Assembly: GCA_008501785.1 (NCBI GenBank)
Contig: QQUD01000105.1
Span: 1-15,736 of the forward strand
Reading direction: 5' to 3'
DNA: 15,736 nt
Source of the DNA: Chloroflexota bacterium
Lineage (GTDB): Bacteria > Chloroflexota > Anaerolineae > Promineifilales > Promineifilaceae
In this document: positions 14,736-15,736 of the stretch, piece after piece
Layout: each line of letters starts with the position of its first letter
How positions within the stretch are numbered: the stretch's first letter is position 1
Position numbers and translations under genes: made by a program
The notes under the pieces: generated by a model
Databases searched by the model: none
Told to the model about the DNA's origin: nothing
Seen by the model: the letters and a program-made list of their open reading frames with translations, nothing else

Positions 14736-15689
14736 TTATTGTTTACTGCTGCTTTGAAATTGGATTGCCTTACGCATTATTTTAGTGTCTGGTTGTTGTC
14801 CGGTCCATAGATGGAAGGCGGTTGCTCCTTGATGGACCAACATGCCCAGCCCGTTTTCGGCTTGACAGCCAGCAGTTTGGGCTTGCTGCATCAATTTTGT
14901 TTGCTGTGGATTGTAAATCAAATCATACACAAATGTGCCTTTGGGAAATGGCAAATCTTTCGGCCAGGGCGATCCATCCACGTGGGGCGACATGCCTAAT
15001 GGCGTGCTGTTCACAATCAACGGCGCATCCTGTCGCTGCACGCTGTCGGCTAAATTAGCGAGGGATTCAGCTTGTAAACGGCCGTTTGGGAAAAACGGCC
15101 GTAATCGCGCCACCACTTCCTCTGCCTGCGCTACCCTTCGTGCCAACAACATCACCCGTGCCCCCTTTGTCGCCAACCCATACGCCACTGCCCGCGCCGA
15201 ACCACCCGCCCCCAAAATCAAACAATCCCGACCCGCCACATCCACCCCAACCGATTCCAAATCCACCAAAAACCCAGACCAATCCGTATTGTATCCAACA
15301 AGTCTGGCTTTTCTCGTTAATTGTTGATTGTTAATTGTTGATTGTTGATTGTTAATTCCACGCTCCACCACAATCGTATTCACCGCCCCAATCGCCTCCG
15401 CCCCCGTCTCAATTTCATCCAAAAACGGCATCACCGCTTGTTTGTGCGGTACGGTGATGTTTACACCACGAAAATTGAGGGCGGGGAGAGCGGAAACGGC
15501 CGTTTCCACATCATCAGGATGCACCGGCAGCGGCACATACACCCAATTCAGCCCCGCCGCCGCCGCCGCCGCATTATGCATCGCCGGACTAAACGTATGC
15601 GACAACGGCCAGCCAAAAAGACCTATTAGCTGCGTTTTACCATCAATCGGTAATCGGTAAACAGTATCTAATAATCGGTGATCAGTCAC
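14736..15689 (-). CDS. aroE: shikimate dehydrogenase
   Basis: AroE reduces 3-dehydroshikimate to shikimate with NADPH in aromatic amino-acid biosynthesis. The 317-aa product shows GWPLSHTFSPAMHN (shikimate site, 26-39), NITVPHK with catalytic Lys83, GYNTDW with catalytic Asp136, the nucleotide loop LGAGGSARAV, and NSTPLGM. The Lys-to-Asp distance is 53 residues against about 37 in Escherichia coli AroE. The extra 16 are a Gln/Asn-rich insert (about 111-125, INNQQSTINNQQLT) coded by six 7-bp repeats. The start is GTG (15689-15687) with GAGGTG five bases upstream. The first 16 or so residues, before KTQLIGLFG, are also coded by heptamer units and extend beyond the usual N-terminus. Three ACGGCCGT copies occur, two only 17 bases apart. 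An initiation site nearer LIGLFG is possible but has no visible ATG. Confidence 0.95.
   Translation of the reverse strand: MTDHRLLDTVYRLPIDGKTQLIGLFGWPLSHTFSPAMHNAAAAAAGLNWVYVPLPVHPDDVETAVSALPALNFRGVNITVPHKQAVMPFLDEIETGAEAIGAVNTIVVERGINNQQSTINNQQLTRKARLVGYNTDWSGFLVDLESVGVDVAGRDCLILGAGGSARAVAYGLATKGARVMLLARRVAQAEEVVARLRPFFPNGRLQAESLANLADSVQRQDAPLIVNSTPLGMSPHVDGSPWPKDLPFPKGTFVYDLIYNPQQTKLMQQAQTAGCQAENGLGMLVHQGATAFHLWTGQQPDTKIMRKAIQFQSSSKQ
15315..15356. repeat. six-unit heptamer array inside aroE
   Basis: On the aroE coding strand the units are ATTAACA, ATCAACA, ATCAACA, ATTAACA, ATCAACA and ATTAACG: 42 bases, or 14 codons. The units are the same as in the array at 7118-7201 and stand in the same sense relative to the gene, giving the shared peptide INNQQLT. 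Confidence 0.9.
15641..15689. repeat. seven-unit heptamer array forming the 5' end of aroE
   Basis: On the plus strand the units are CATCAAT, CGGTAAT, CGGTAAA, CAGTATC, TAATAAT, CGGTGAT and CAGTCAC. The array ends exactly at the GTG start codon of aroE, so the translation start lies in repeat DNA. Confidence 0.8.
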
Positions 15690-15736
15690 CTTGTCACCTC
15701 TTCAAATCAACAATGAGTGTGTTTAATTTCGGTTGT

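Larger units (their letters stand above)
1343..15503. repeat. dispersed palindrome ACGGCCGT, 24 exact copies
   Basis: Exact copies start at 1343, 1544, 2751, 4119, 4161, 5436, 6339, 6778, 6948, 7398, 7680, 7755, 8124, 8458, 10565, 10931, 11867, 13041, 13999, 14371, 14634, 15078, 15095 and 15496. Thirteen of these are AACGGCCGTT. The copies at 8120-8135 and 15492-15507 are 16-bp perfect palindromes. Near-copies lie at 3790 and 6740. A random 8-mer would be expected about 0.24 times in this length at even base composition. All but the copy at 13041 lie within genes as I call them. In frame, 11 genic copies read T-A-V, 11 read (N/D)-G-R and one reads R-P. Confidence 0.97.

Overview
The window reads as a piece of chromosome from an uncultured-type member of the Chloroflexota (Anaerolineae/Caldilineae-like). 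This is inferred from protein character only: a very large PF10131-like membrane protein with a long beta-rich C-terminal half, a secreted protein ending in a Pro/Thr linker plus an LPMIIR-type tail, soluble multi-PAS hybrid kinases, and moderate base composition. No rRNA, tRNA, transposase, phage gene or CRISPR array was seen.

Layout, left to right. A partial GT28/MGDG-synthase-like glycosyltransferase (minus, cut by the left edge) follows an arylamine N-acetyltransferase (minus, TTG start). After a 415-base AT-rich gap comes a sulfotransferase-like gene (plus). A palindromic REP-like element separates it from a convergent 587-aa gene (minus), in which a D-3-phosphoglycerate dehydrogenase is fused to a ParB/Srx-fold domain resembling the free serine kinases SerK/SbnI. 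Divergent from it is a roughly 1,060-1,087-aa polytopic membrane protein (plus), then an Hsp20 chaperone with a textbook terminator (plus), then a 903-aa PAS4-HisKA-HATPase-REC hybrid histidine kinase (plus). Convergent to the kinase is a minus-strand run, listed in transcription order: shikimate dehydrogenase (aroE), a YtcJ-type amidohydrolase, and a secreted anchor-domain protein.

Most genes look like ordinary chromosomal housekeeping or accessory genes and do not form one obvious pathway. The possible exception is serine and aromatic amino-acid precursor metabolism (PGDH fusion, AroE).

Two kinds of sequence structure cut across the genes and are the main discovery. First, the palindrome ACGGCCGT occurs 24 times exactly (13 of them as AACGGCCGTT), almost always inside genes. 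It is read nearly always as T-A-V or N-G-R, and resembles the HIP1 phenomenon of cyanobacteria but with a different word. Second, there are at least eight arrays of degenerate 7-bp tandem units. Several lie inside reading frames, where they encode low-complexity inserts: two 84-bp arrays in the membrane protein, a 42-bp array in a loop of AroE, and a 49-bp array that forms the N-terminus of AroE. The SerA-SerK-like fusion is the most interesting single gene.
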